Part shown: positions 1-12,164 of the stretch, one piece after another
Layout: the number at the start of each line of letters is the position of its first letter
Numbering within the stretch: position 1 is the stretch's first letter
Assembly (NCBI GenBank): GCA_001599595.1
Contig: BCHH01000012.1
Span: forward strand, 574,813 to 638,812
Source: Beverwykella pulmonaria
Taxonomy: Eukaryota; Ascomycota; Dothideomycetes; Pleosporales; Melanommataceae
Direction: 5' to 3'
Length of the DNA stretch: 64,000 bases
Made by a program: the position numbers and the translations under genes
Notes under the pieces: model-generated
What the model saw: only the letters and a program-made list of their open reading frames with translations
What the model was told of the DNA's origin: nothing
The model's database searches: none

Positions 1-325
1 TGACAACACGGTCAAGATCTGGGATGCGAGCAGCGGCGAGTGCCTGTCGACGCTTGAGGGCCATAGCTATGGGGTCAACTCAGTAGCCTTCTCGCCCTTC
101 TCGCCCGACTCGACCCGGCTGACGTCTAGGTTAGATGACAACACTATCAAGCAACACCTAGATATAAGTTTGGATAGAATGTGGATAACATATAATTCTG
201 AGAAGATATTATGGTTACCGTCAGAGTATCGACCGTTTTGTACGACAGTATCCGAGAAAATGATTGGTATTGGGACTAGACATGGACAGGTATTGATATG
301 TAAGATTGAAATGGAACAAGTTTAA
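1..325 (+). CDS. C-terminal end of a HET-E/NACHT-type WD40 repeat protein (5' partial)
   Basis: The frame starting at base 2 is open from the window edge to a TAA at 323-325. It begins inside a WD40 blade (DNTVKIWDASSGECL), continues with GHSYGVNSVAFSP, and passes into the non-WD tail WITYNSEKILWLPSEYRP. That tail is typical of the last segment of large fungal NOD-like receptors, where many near-identical WD40 repeats follow a NACHT NTPase. The repeat after the first full blade looks shortened: the text SPFSPDSTRLTS runs directly into DDNTIK and then into the tail. This suggests repeat contraction or loss of the final blades. The N-terminal effector and NTPase domains lie outside the window, so it cannot be said whether the gene is intact. 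Such proteins are linked in fungi to self/non-self recognition. Confidence 0.75.
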   Translation, partial: DNTVKIWDASSGECLSTLEGHSYGVNSVAFSPFSPDSTRLTSRLDDNTIKQHLDISLDRMWITYNSEKILWLPSEYRPFCTTVSEKMIGIGTRHGQVLICKIEMEQV

Positions 326-1426
326 TAAGTCTTGGGGTGTTGGATCATTCATATCATTATTATATTCACTATTCTCTCTATTTCATAGAAGGCCGGAGAT
401 CAGCAAGTATATATAGCATACAAATTTGCCATAGCGAAACTTCGAGCATGCTCTAGATCGAGTGACCAGATGTCCACGTGCTCAATGACATGTTATATGT
501 TTGCCACTTGGGTCTGATTAGAGGCATGCGAACACCTTGATCACGCTAGTAGGGAGGACGGCCGAGCCGCTCTGGACAGAGGGTTGTGAGGTGGCGATTC
601 TATAGGTGTTCTCAGGGAGTTGACTGGACGCTTGGCTAAGGGTGAGTTGGATCGCAAGTGTCACGAACGTATATATATTGTTCTACACACATGTTTGATC
701 AGTGAGATCGAACATTCGTTCCTTTTTGGCTGTCATGGCGCTGTGGTGTAGTGCGACGTCTTGACAGCAAGGCTACGGCCCGCTTGCCAAGATTTCGCAC
801 AGCCACAGGCGTGGCAGCCACTATAAGTAAATTACACCGCGATGATTACGTATCTGTATCACGCTAGCCAAGATTGGTGATTGCTCCGGGGTGGCGACTC
901 TGTATGAATTTGCGCGCGACAGCAGACACAAGTTTGAGATAACTTCCTAACATCGTAGCAAGGTTCTAGAGCTTAGATAAGACTGTTAATAAGTAAGAGC
1001 TTAACTCTGTTTCTCTATAAGAAGAGGCTCTCTGTTAATCAAGCGCGTAGGCGACAATACATAACATAATTTTTAGGTAGAAAGGAACCTAGACGTCTAG
1101 GAGTAGCTACAGCACATGTCCTATATAGGGTTATCGTAAATATCAACGTGTGCATAGAATTTGAGTTGCTTGAAGCTAAAGTACCCCTCATATTTCTCGG
1201 CCCGGGGTGTTTCTCGACCCGTAGTGAGGGACGTTGCCTTCTCATATCTCATAGTCCCAAAACCCTTATCCCAACCCCCTTTCCACGCAAATGAAAATGC
1301 CCAAAAGCGAGTGGATATCATATGCAACCCAACCGCTGCCCCAAAACAGACGCCACGCTAGACCCAACACCCGCAAACCAACAAATGAAAAACAAAAACG
1401 CCTCTAAATACCATCGCATCTTCCTC
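326..1426. other. Intergenic, no gene seen
   Basis: About 1.1 kb with only short open frames on both strands, none with recognisable protein character or splice-joined continuation. It holds the 3' flank of the WD40 gene and the 3' flank of the amidase gene, which ends from the other strand at 1427. Confidence 0.5.
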
Positions 1427-3614
1427 TCACCGCGCAAAAGCCCCCTCCGCATCATCACCCAGCCCCCTGAACGCAATCCGTCCATTACTCCTCAAGACCT
1501 CGCAAATCGTCTCGGCACTCAACTCATACCCACTCTTCCTCCACCTAGCATTTAACCAATCCGCCAGCGCATCCGCCGAGCAGCTAAACTTTCTCGTATC
1601 CCACTCGTGCAGTATCAAATCAATAATTGGCTTATCGGGCAGCGGCTCCGGACACGGGTCCTGTAGCGGGACGCTAGAGAGCGGGAGCGGTAGGGCGCGT
1701 GGGGGAAATGTGGCTTCGTATGCGGTGAGGAAGTGTAGGAGGACGTGCTCAGTGTGTGGGGGGGATGCGAGGGTTAGGCCGAAGGGTTGGCCGTTTAGTT
1801 TGAGGGCGGAGAGGGGGCAGGCTGCAGTGGGGTACCCGGCTGCCGCAGCGAGGGACGAGAGGGCTGCGTCGCCGGGGGAAACGATGATGTCGAGTTGTTG
1901 GGAGGCAAAGAGAAAGTCGAGGCCTTCGCGGCCGCCAGCGGTTTGTAAGTGCGTTTTTGCAGCCGCCACTTGGTCGCGGAGGACACCGGATTGGAGAGCG
2001 GCCATGAGGTCATTTTGGTTGGGGCAAGCTGGAAATGTTAGCTGAGCAGATGATGGGCGGGAGAGAGAGAGAGGTGGCGTACAGGGTGGGAGAGTGAGCT
2101 CAGGGTGCTCGAGGTTGAAGTTTATGATTTCGGCAAGGGAGTGGACTTTTGTTATTTTGAACTGGCGGATGAACTCTGAGAGGCACTCTTTGAACTCGGA
2201 GTCTAAACGCAGTCAGCATTTGAAAAGTATGGGCGGGTGTCGTAGTAGGATAAACTTACAAACAATAGGCTCAAAGCAATTCGTCCCCTCTAAATTTAAA
2301 CTCGCCTGCGACGGCAACTCAACTGGATACACGACATCGACACCCATCTCAATTAAACTTTGTACCACAACCTCGTATTTCTGGAGCTGTGTTTAAGTCA
2401 GCTTGGCATCCCAGCGCTGCAATTTCCGTGCAAGTAATCTCGGCTCCAAAATAGACCTACCATGAAGCGCTCGGCGTCAGCGTTGATCCGACCGCTCTTC
2501 CGCCACTGTTGCCAAATCGTTGGCTCGGTAAACCCGATTCTAAGGTTCCCCCAGTCCTCTTTTATGCGGAAGTATGTGGAGGGAGCCTTTGTGCCGGTTT
2601 CTTTGCTTGTCGGGAGCATAAGAGCGTCCATCAGTGCCACGAGGTCTTTGGCGGATTTTGCCTGCTATAAGTCAGCATCTTTGATAATTTTAATTGGAGT
2701 CTTTAAAGACATACCATGCCGCCAGCAGAGTCAAAAGACTTGCTGAGTGTGAAAATGCCATCCATTGGTACTTCTCCAACCGTCGGTTTCAACGCGTACA
2801 GAGCTGCTCGATTCGCGGGTGTAATAAGAGAGCCGATCGTATCGGTACCGATGGCTAATGTACTGAATCCTGCAGATACACTGACAGCCGATCCTGTCGA
2901 TGACCCACCCGGTGCAGAAAGTTCCCAATGCAGCTTCTTCTTCGCAATATGTCTTGCGACGTATGGTGACTGACATTGGCCTCCTACAGCTGACCAGCCT
3001 GGAGGCATGGAGGGGTTCTTCAGGCCGCAGAACTCTGTGAGATTAGCTTTCCCCATGATGATCATGCCTCGACGGATTAGTCGGTCGACTATTATGGCGT
3101 TCTTCTTGGGTATACATCCTACGAAGGCGTAACTTCCTGTGGCCGAACATTAGCACGTGTGCTACTTCATCTACAATGTAAAATACCCACCAACTGTGGT
3201 GTCCATTCCGAGATTGACATCCGTCATGATGTTGTCCTTAAGAACCACCGGAATCCCATGCAATGGTCCCCTTCTCTTTCCTCTCGCCCTCTCATCATCC
3301 AGCCTCCTCGCTATCCTTATGAGCTCATGTCTCGGAGCAACTGAAATCAAGGCCCTTAGTTGTCGCCCTCTCCGGTTATGCTGTTCAATCTGATGTAGAT
3401 ATGCTTCCACAATCTCCACACTGGTGATGACCTGCGCGTTCAACATTTCAGAGAGCTCGTATGCCGACACCACGAGCGGGTCGAATTCCGGAATCGACGC
3501 ATCACTCGAGGACGTAAAGGAAAGCTTTCGTGCCGCGTGTATCTCGTTGAAATAATCTGGCGGGAGTTGAGGTTGGATGTTCGGTGCAAGGGCAGCCTTG
3601 ATGTACCGGAACAT
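1427..3614 (-). CDS. Amidase signature family protein
   Basis: Exons on the minus strand: 3614-3191, 3136-2715, 2661-2461, 2386-2260 and 2202-1427. A further 54-nt in-frame intron is likely at 2082-2029 (GTACGC donor, GCTAAC branch, CAG acceptor). With that intron the protein is about 631 residues. It carries the amidase signature hallmarks: GIPVVLKDNI supplies the catalytic lysine, GGSSTGSAVSVSAGFS the cis-serine loop, and GTDTIGSLITPA the nucleophile serine (one glycine of the usual GGS is Ile). The family hydrolyses C-N bonds of amides; the substrate cannot be told from sequence. The start is uncertain: the frame runs open upstream to a stop near 3720 without an ATG. The first ATG (3614) gives MFRYIKAAL, but a short upstream exon ending at an acceptor near 3641 is possible. 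Confidence 0.85.
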
Positions 3615-6318
3615 CTTGAGCCGTGCAGCTTCAAACTCTGTGGGGTGTGGCGTCACGCCTCGTAGCGGGAGCGGGATGGCGCACGAAGTGCGGGTCGAGG
3701 ATCGTGGGGATCGTGGTCAGTAAGGCTGAAGTGGAAACGGGAGAAAGAAAAAGAAAGACGAAGTGGAGCTTCAGTCACATGAGAAGAAAGTTCCATCAAC
3801 GCAAGGAAGGAATAATGAGTCTCCAGACCTGCAACCCTAGAGCTGGGCCGCATCTCTATAAGAGTGCCTGCATGACCATCCAAGGCCTTGCAAGCCTGGT
3901 TCGGGTGCACTGGGTGGCTTTCCTTCGCGTCCTCGACCTCCATGTACAACGTGTTCGCGACCGGGGCCCCCAGACCAAGGGGGTGGTCGCTTGAGCAGCC
4001 ATACAGTTGGTGGCTATGGCGTAGCTCTACGCTGGACGCTGGCCCCGATAGGCAACGCCTGTCTGACCAGAAGGTCAACCATGATTCGTATGTACCTCAG
4101 AACCGAAATGCTCCATTATCCTTTTGGGCCACACCGAACACTTTTACCCGGCGGGCAGGGCCGCACGGAGCGGGCGGCGGCTTTGCGCACAGAGTATCTT
4201 ATGCTCTAGGGTGGGAATAGTGAGAAGAGAAGCACACCACGTCGTGGAGTGTGCTTCCAGATTCTCGCCTCCATGCAAGCACTTCAGATATGTCGCGCGA
4301 AGTACCTCTGCCAGATAAATTAGGCATTCCTTGAGTTAAGCCAATCCGCTTGCCACCCGATAAAATCTTTGGGATTGTTCAGCTTGGTGCACACTGTTCA
4401 GAAACGTCAACAGGATGCAGTGGAAGGCAACCGTTTGACTTATGGGTAGAGGTTTGGGCATCCAACATGATCCTTTTGCCCTGTACTAGCTCCCGTTCGC
4501 CCAGATACCTCCGAAGTGCCTGCGAGTATCGTCTGTTGAGACGCAGACACGATCTCACTGCAGCAGTCATCAGTCATTCCTTCCGTTCACTCCGTTACGC
4601 ACGCCATGTACCAGGTGGGGTCCTTTGGCAGTACTTTCAGGATTGCGCTGAGCTGAGCTCGAGTTCGCTACCCCCCTCTGCCTCCAAGCAGGTATCAGGT
4701 TCGCGTCATCGATTCGTCGCAGAGGAAATGAGCGCTGATCCAGCCGTCAGCATTAGCGTCCGTCTTCGCAATTCCCATGGTTCCCTCTGGATTTCTGCTC
4801 GCCAGACTTCGACGCACGGTCGGATGTTCTGACACCCTTGCCTAGCGCCCCGTTTCTCGTTTATTCTTGAGCTCACCTGCGTTCTTGGATCCGACGGTCC
4901 GACGATGAGGTGCAGGCTTGCGGGGATCGGCTCTTTGAGCTCTGTCGTAGGGCGATCTCCAGGCTCTTGGTTCGCGATCAACAGTGGGTTGGTGGACAAA
5001 TGACTCCGCGATATCGATGGATCTTCGCATCGCAGAGTAGCAGCCACATTCTCATGAAGGTTGTGAATTGTCGAGATGAGGTTGGTGCTGCATTCGGCAT
5101 CGATCAGCAACAGAAGCCGCCCAGACCCTTCTCGAAGCCCTCTCGTGACTCTCTTTCTACCACCCTTCGGTATACCCAGCGCCACGTATAGCTCCCACTA
5201 TAACGCCGTACCGTCTCTACACCCATTAGCGCTACGGCCATCCCCAAACTTCATCAAAGGCAATTTACCACCCCGCGTTCGCTCCACATGCAGATTAGGG
5301 ATGCCACGCTGGATATAATATACCTGGCGGCAATCCAGTCGCCAGACCATCAGTTGATCAAGTCTTTCTTCCGCGAACCTGGATAAAATGTATTTTCGTC
5401 TATTTACCGTCGTCAAAGCCCAAAGCCGATCCAGGTTGGGCGCTCAGAAGTAATTTACCACAATGTCACGACCCCGGAACCGTATTCAAGTCCCGTGTTC
5501 TCACTTCTGGTCGCGTCTTTTTTTCAGTGTGCAACCGCCTCACGCGCTTGCTGTTTTTGTCATTGGTTGACCTCGACATATATACAAATGATTTTCTTGC
5601 TTCTTTGCATGGAAGGCGGGAAAATAGGCCTGAAGATCTGGGGAAATCTGCCGGGCGTAGTATGAATTACCAGGCTCGAATCCTGCAATGGAAGGTCAGA
5701 TGCCGCATGCCATGCTTGATTATACTTGGCCGAATGCAAATGCCGAGGTAGACAATCCGTCTGATTGGGCTGGAGGACCGGAATGGGTATGAGAGATCGT
5801 CGTTGATATTAAAGTCGGGAGTGCCGCTGTGGAGCCGTTTGTGCGACCTTTTCAAGAACTCGTAGCTGTCGTCGAGGGGGAGGGAAGTAAGGAGTCCCAC
5901 GCCTACTACCCCACAAGCGCCTAATAGGTCTGATCATTTGAATACCTTTCCACACCCTCTCCTTAGGCCAACGAGTCCATGAAACACACTGTGAAGAATA
6001 GAAGAAATACAAACTTGGAGAGTATTCAACATCTGCCTGATCTTACGTCGCTCAAGCAAGAGAAGAGAGCAGCAACAGAACCAAAAACCGAAGGTATCAT
6101 TAATCACAATAACATTGGTACCCGTACAGCCTGAACTTGGTCCCTATTCGTTCAAACGCACATCTCTGTCTCGAGTTCATGTTTCGATAGGAATGACTCC
6201 AAAGCGTGAAGCCCTTCTGGGCGCTTCACTGATATCCTGATTAGAGAGATGATCGACAGAACTTGTACTTCTTGTGCGTCTTCCCCTTCATGCCTACAAT
6301 ATATGCATGGCTGTCCTC
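3615..6318. other. Intergenic, no gene seen
   Basis: About 2.7 kb between the amidase start and the VPS17 stop. Open frames of up to about 160 codons occur on both strands (for example 4350-4832 and 4706-5185). They overlap each other, show no family-like motifs and do not extend through plausible splice sites, so I do not call them. The length suggests that an unrecognised lineage-specific gene or non-coding transcript could be hidden here. Confidence 0.4.
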
Positions 6319-8226
6319 CTAGAATGTCGCCGCCGCCAACCTGCTAGCGGCATTCTTCGCATCAATCCGGTCATCGTCCTCTTCATTTTTACTTCCTGCC
6401 TTGCTAGTCGCACGCTTCCGCCCGTGAGTGTCCTCTTCGTCGTCATCCTCCTCAGAAATTCCCGGAATTGTCACTTGGCTGCCACTTATACTTCGATTGA
6501 GACCATCGCCAGGTCTCCTCGGAACACCTGACCAGGCGTCACCTTTCGGTCCTTGTGAGCTTGCCAGTGACGCACGACGCTGGGCCGGATGCGCCTCGCG
6601 GCCTAAACGCGAGAGTCCACCACTTCCGTCAATAGCCCGGATATCGGGCCGGACTTGCTCTAGCGTAGCGAGAGTTCGGCGCTCTGCCTCTATTTGGCGA
6701 ACAACATAGTCCCGTATTGCGGAACGCATCTCTGCGGCGGTCCGGGTAAACCACTTTCTCTGCTCCTGCAGAAGATTCGTCGTTACACGTTGCGACTTTT
6801 GCAGGAGATACGTCTCGTGACTACGAGCTTCGTCCAGTGCAGTAATAGCTTCGTCAACCTTGTCTCTTTTCACACTGGAGCTAGCTTTCAACCTGTCGGC
6901 TGCTGCCAATTTTGATCGAGTCGCGGCTTGAGCCTGCAGCAACTCGCGAAGTAAAATGTGACGATTGGTCAGAGTTTCTTTGACAATGAAGGCATCGCTG
7001 CTGTGGTACTGGAGGGGGTCGCCAAGTGTCGTCGCTTCAGCTGTGCCCTGTGCAGCGTGGAAATCGCCAGTCGCCTGGATAACCTTCCCCAGCTTTCGGT
7101 AGGCCATACTAAGACCTGGGTGAGTTTCTTGTACATGCATGGCTGCAAACTTCATTCCAAGATCCGATTCGGCAAGGCCAAGACCTGAGAATGTTAGCTA
7201 AATAATCAGTATCAAGCAGCCGATGACGTACTTCGCCTAGACCTCACAACTTTCTCAACTTTTTGTTCCGTGTCCATAGTCCCGAGGTAGAAGGCTTTTA
7301 CCACTGGTCGGGCTGCGGCAAGCTCGGGGGTATCGTCAGGTGGGGGTGCGAACTGCTTGATCACCTTGCGTCGAACGCCGGTTGCTGGTTGTTTCCGACG
7401 CACGACTGGGCTGTATCCGAAGTCACTTTCTACGAAGAAGACCATCTCCTCGTCCCGAATCAGGACTTCGTTGCTGCATACAACGTTCAGCCACCGCTGA
7501 AGAGATGCCTTCACACGTGCTTCGTCTTCATCCGTACCAACACCGGCTGAGGTGGTTGGAGGAGGAACGGCAGGCACGAGGGCCTCTGGATTTGCAGATA
7601 TAAGATGCTCTTCGAGCTTTACGAACTCGGAATGTACTCGTCGGACATCGCGGAACTGCGTTGTGCGAAACTTTGGCAGATTAGTCTAGCACGTCAAGTC
7701 AGCAGGTTGCTCCCTATTTCAGAAATACAGCATCCATCATTATAGACAATTGGAATGGCTGCACACGACATACATAGACATCAAACTTGAGGATAGGGTC
7801 CTTCCGGCCCGTCCGCTCGAGACCTGTAATCTTTGCCTGAAGCTTGTAGTGCGGATGCTGGCGTGGCTGGCGCGCTCCGTGATAGCGATTCGGATGGTCG
7901 TGTTTCGGGTGCCCTTGTTGGCCTTGCGCGGGAGCTTGCTGCTGCAGTTGCGGAGACTGCGGTCCATCTTGCCCCGAACCCTGTGGCGACTGGCCGTGGT
8001 CACCATTCTCGGACGCCGTGCCAGGTCGATTCTGGGAGCCGTGGTCGCCCATGTATCCATAGTTTTCTGAGCTCTGGCCGTACGGCGAAGCTTGCGGAGG
8101 GAGCGGGGAGGACGGAATGTCGCCCGTGGGAGGTTGCGCGTAGGAGGTATTCCTGCTGTGCTGGGGAGACGAGGCCCACGGGTCGGCGCCGCCGGGATGC
8201 TCCGGGTCGTGAGCTGAGTAGTCCAT
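6319..8226 (-). CDS. VPS17: Vps17-like SNX-BAR protein (retromer-associated)
   Basis: Three exons, 8226-7774, 7685-7232 and 7184-6319, give about 590 residues, the usual fungal Vps17 size. The start MDYSAHDPEHPGG was preferred over an in-frame upstream ATG at 8271 because fungal Vps17 proteins begin this way. Order: a disordered Pro/Gln/Ser-rich N-terminus (1-120), then a PX domain beginning YKLQAKITGLERTG and continuing over the first intron (TNLPKFRTTQFRDVRRVHSEF). The C-terminal half is a BAR-like coiled coil (MKFAAMHVQETHPGLSMAYR) and ends in an acidic tail. Vps17 pairs with Vps5 to bend endosomal membrane for retrieval of cargo receptors to the Golgi. Assignment to Vps17 rather than Vps5 rests on the N-terminus and the DPILKFDVYTNLP stretch. 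Confidence 0.9.
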
Positions 8227-8424
8227 GGCGGCGATAGCAATTGAAGCGAGCGAGGTGGGCGGCGAGCTCACACGGCGAGGGTTGGTCGCCTGGTGTTGAT
8301 CGAGAAGCGTGTCTTGGCACCCGCTTGTCCGTTTCGGGCAAGGGCGAACATTGTCATTTTGCCGTCACGTGTTGCAACCTTCACCCAGCACAGCCGTCGG
8401 ATTTGAATCAGAACAGTCTTTGGT
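8227..8424. promoter_or_regulatory. Divergent promoter between VPS17 and MEF2
   Basis: Only 198 bp separate the two start codons, which face away from each other, so 5' leaders and promoter elements must overlap. No clear TATA box is seen. Confidence 0.6.
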
Positions 8425-11302
8425 ATGCTTGTTAGGTGGGCGTGGTGTGTCCGCCCAGCCACTCGGCGTTATGTGACACTCACCTGCAGGCTGCTCTCTA
8501 CGCAGGCTCAATTGGATCCAGAGCAGCTTGCGAGGACTACCAGGAATATTGGTATTATAGCCCATATCGATGCCGTAAGTTACTTCAAAGCACCTTCATG
8601 GCTCAAATACTCATTGACTAATAGGGCAAAACGACCACGACAGAGCGCATGCTCTACTATAGTGGCTACACGCGAAGAATCGGAGGTATGTAATTTCAGG
8701 AATATTTTCTTATATCGTTCACATCTAGTCATTGATTTAGTTCTGCCTGTTCATTCAAACTATCTCGAATGCCTCTACAAGATCATGCTCAAGTTATGTA
8801 TTCCTTACACTTAGTTTTCGCGATATGAATCTCTCACCGTGCACCTTTAAATCTATCTAACCACACCTAGACGTCGATGAAGGTTCCACAGTAACTGACT
8901 TTCTTCCCGCCGAACGAGCACGGGGAATCACCATCCAGTCCGCTGTCATAACGTTCCATTGGCCACCTACCAACCAACAATTGCACTCTCAAACCCTTCC
9001 AGACAACTTCGACACGATCCCCCGTTCCTCCATCTCCCATAACATCAACCTAATCGACACCCCCGGCCACGCAGATTTCACATTCGAAGTTCTCCGCTCC
9101 CTCCGCGTCCTAGATGGCGCAGTATGTATCCTCGACGGCGTTGCTGGCGTTGAGGCCCAGACGGAGAAAGTATGGACGCAAGCTGGTCTGTACCATATCC
9201 CTCGCATCGTCTTCGTGAACAAACTCGATCGGGATGGAGCCGCGTTTTCAAGGACTGTGAAAGAGATAGGTGCCCGTCTTCATGGCTGGCCGGCTGTATG
9301 CCAAATCCCTTGGTGGCGAGGTGGGAACGGAGATTTCGTCGGTGTGGGCGATGTCGTGTATCTCCAGGGGCTACTTTGGCAAGGTGCAGCTGACGGGAGC
9401 CAACTCAAAGCCTTCAGTCTCCCAGAACTAGAAACTAGCAACGCTGCCTTCGCTGCCGAGATCAAGAAAGCGCGGATTGCGCTAGTGGAGTTGTTGAGCG
9501 AGTACGACGACACAATGGTTGAGCTCTTCCTCGAGCACAATGAAGATCATCTTGCGATTCCAGGCACTCAGATTATAGAGTCCCTCCGCCGCACCGTGCT
9601 CCAAACACCACAGTCCATCATTCCCGTGTACGCAGGCGCCAGTTTCCGCAACATCGGGGTGCAGCCTCTTCTCGACGCTGTTGTGGACTTGCTCCCCTCG
9701 CCCCTGGAACGGCCATCCCCTGAAATCAGCGTCGAGAAACAGACCTCTACACTGTCCCAACTTCTCAGCAGCGCATCGACGACCAAACAGCCAGCCCCTG
9801 TACGAAAACACCAACCGTCGACACCCCATAAAACGCCCGAAATCCGCAACCTCACTGCCTGCGCTCTGGCATTCAAAGTCGTCAACGACCCCAAACGCGG
9901 CATCCTCGTGTACGTGCGTGTATACTCTGGTTCCATTGACAAAGGCTCCATCTTATATAACACAAACCTTCACATTGCCGAGCGCGCGCCTCGTTTACTG
10001 AAAATGTACGCCAATGACGCGGTAGAAGTAGACTCCATCACGTCCGGGCAAATCGGCGTAATCCCTGGCCTCAAGCACGCCAGGACCGGTGATACCCTCA
10101 TTGTGTATAAAGGGCTGTCTGCGAAATCGCAACCACCAGGCGGATTAGACTCATTGCAGCTCCGCCCCATCAATGTCCCACCCCCGGTGTTTTTCACGAG
10201 TATCGAGCCACAGAGTCTATCGGAGCAGAAACACGTGCAAGAGAGCCTCGCTATTTTACTTCGAGAAGACCCAAGTCTGCATTTGTCGGTGGACGAGGAA
10301 TCAGGCCAGACGCATTTAGCAGGTATGGGCGATCTCCACCTGGAAATTGCGCGGGACCGTCTCCTGAATGATTTCAAAGCCAAGGCCAGGATTGGAAAGA
10401 TAGAAATCGGGTACCGGGAGACCATATCCTCATCTACATCCCCTTACACATATCATCTTGAGAAGAGCATCGCAGGCAAGATAGCAAAAGCAGGCGTCAC
10501 TGCATCAGTATCCCCGATCGAAGAAAGTATGGCAATGGATGGACAAGGGGAAGTACATGCTGAGGATGGTCCATTCGAAACAACCTACAACACCGACGAT
10601 GGAAATAGAATCCACATTGCCCACCCATACCTCTCGCGCCACGACTCCTCGGCGCACAAACTCCACATCCCGCCGCACCTCACTCTCCCGGGCATCCTCT
10701 TCTCCCTCCACGCCGGGGTCTCGGCCTCACTTGCCCGTGGCCCGCTCAACGGATTCCCGGTCGCCAATGTCCGCGTCAGTATCACCCTCGACGCGTCCTC
10801 TCACCTCTTCCCAGAAACGACATCCGCAGCTCTCTCAATGGCGACCCGTGCCGCAGTCTCAGCCTCTCTAGCGACTGCAAACTCAAAAGAGAAAGCAAGC
10901 CTCCTCGAGCCCGTGATGCTTGCCACCATCTTCGTGAACGAGCGCTCAATGGGCAGCGTAGTGCAAGATATCTCCTCTGCCCGTGGGGGGCAGGTGCTCT
11001 CCTTGGACTCCGCCTCTTCTACCCCCTCAACCGCCGACGCTGACGATTCGCTTATGCACATCAACGCATCACGCATCTACACGCCGCCGGACCCCTTCGC
11101 CTCGATATCTGGCTCCAGCACGGGCACGGGAAATCAGGACGCGCAGCGGCAGATCGTGGCCCGCGTGCCGCTGAAGGAGATGGTAGGGTATCTGAACCAT
11201 TTGCGTGCTATTACGGGAGGGAGGGGAACGTTCGTTATGAGCGTTGATGGGTTCGAGAAGATGGGGAGCCAGCGGGAAAAAGAAGTTTTGGATAAGATGT
11301 GA
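8425..11302 (+). CDS. MEF2: Mitochondrial elongation factor G2 / ribosome-releasing factor 2
   Basis: Three exons, 8425-8574, 8625-8685 and 8871-11302, encode about 880 residues. The first 30 residues ([17 protein letters not shown]...) are basic, lack acids and look like a mitochondrial targeting peptide. The GTPase domain follows with P-loop AHIDAGKTT (46-54, split by intron 1), switch [20 protein letters not shown] and NKLD. Downstream are the EF-G domains, including [21 protein letters not shown] and the C-terminal [15 protein letters not shown]. The family acts with mitochondrial RRF to split post-termination ribosomes. MEF2 is favoured over MEF1 because of the long insertions between domains and the [10 protein letters not shown] region. 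It is divergent from VPS17 and converges on PFS2. Confidence 0.9.
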
Positions 11303-12164
11303 GAATTTGTGTAAACAGGTTTAAGCTGAGAAGGCGCGTGTATGAAAAACGTAAGATTAGAAAGTGTAAGATCAGGCTGTGTTGTAGGAATGAGTGAGTT
11401 TGTAGATGTTAGTAGATGTGAGTTGCATATCATGCCTCATGCGGAACACTCCACTTTTTAGCATAGAGAAATAGTGAATTGTATAGCCTACTGCATCCCT
11501 TTGCCTTCTTCCCTGATTTGGTAGCCTGCTTGAAGGTGAGTAAGGCGTAGAATAAGTCGTATGAGATTGAAGTGTTACATGTAGTATACTTTGCAAACAA
11601 TATATACACACACTCTTAAATCGTCAGTTGTCACGGCTGTACGTAGTATAAAATAAGAGTTAAAGTATCGCAAGCAACAAACGGGTATTCCATTCATTCC
11701 TTCCCAACCCTCACACTACTTAAAACGCCGCACTCGTCCTCTCCTGACTACCAATAGTACAAACGCACAAACGTTCAATCGCCTCGCCACAGTATCTCCG
11801 TATTGATCCCTTCGAGCGCGCTTTCTCTCGCGCCTCCTACTATTCTTGGTACTAGGAGTATTCCGCTGACCTATTGACGGCGTTGGCGGTTCAGCAGCGC
11901 TTCTCCGCGGATCATGACCTAGCTCGATATTACTCCTCTGGCTGGAACTAAGGGCTAGATGGTGACGAGAGCCAGCGCTACAGCTTCGTGTCGAATCCGG
12001 ACAATGCCTTAGTGCCACCTCATGGCCCCCCTGAGACCGTTCACGTCTGTTATGCTCTCGTGGACTCGGATTTTGTGGTAACGCTGATCTTTCACTTTCG
12101 TCCACGTGTTCCCGCTCTGTTCAAGAATATTCCGATCAGGTTCAGAAGTTGTCTGAAGGCGCTT
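11303..12164. other. Convergent 3' intergenic region
   Basis: About 860 bp between the stop codons of MEF2 (+) and PFS2 (-). It is AT-richer directly behind MEF2. A 129-codon arginine-rich frame (12105-11716, minus) shows no family features and is probably spurious. Confidence 0.45.

Noticed and set aside
5650..5700. tRNA-like T-arm (GGCTCGAATCC)
   Set aside because: No matching acceptor, D or anticodon arms at the right distances.
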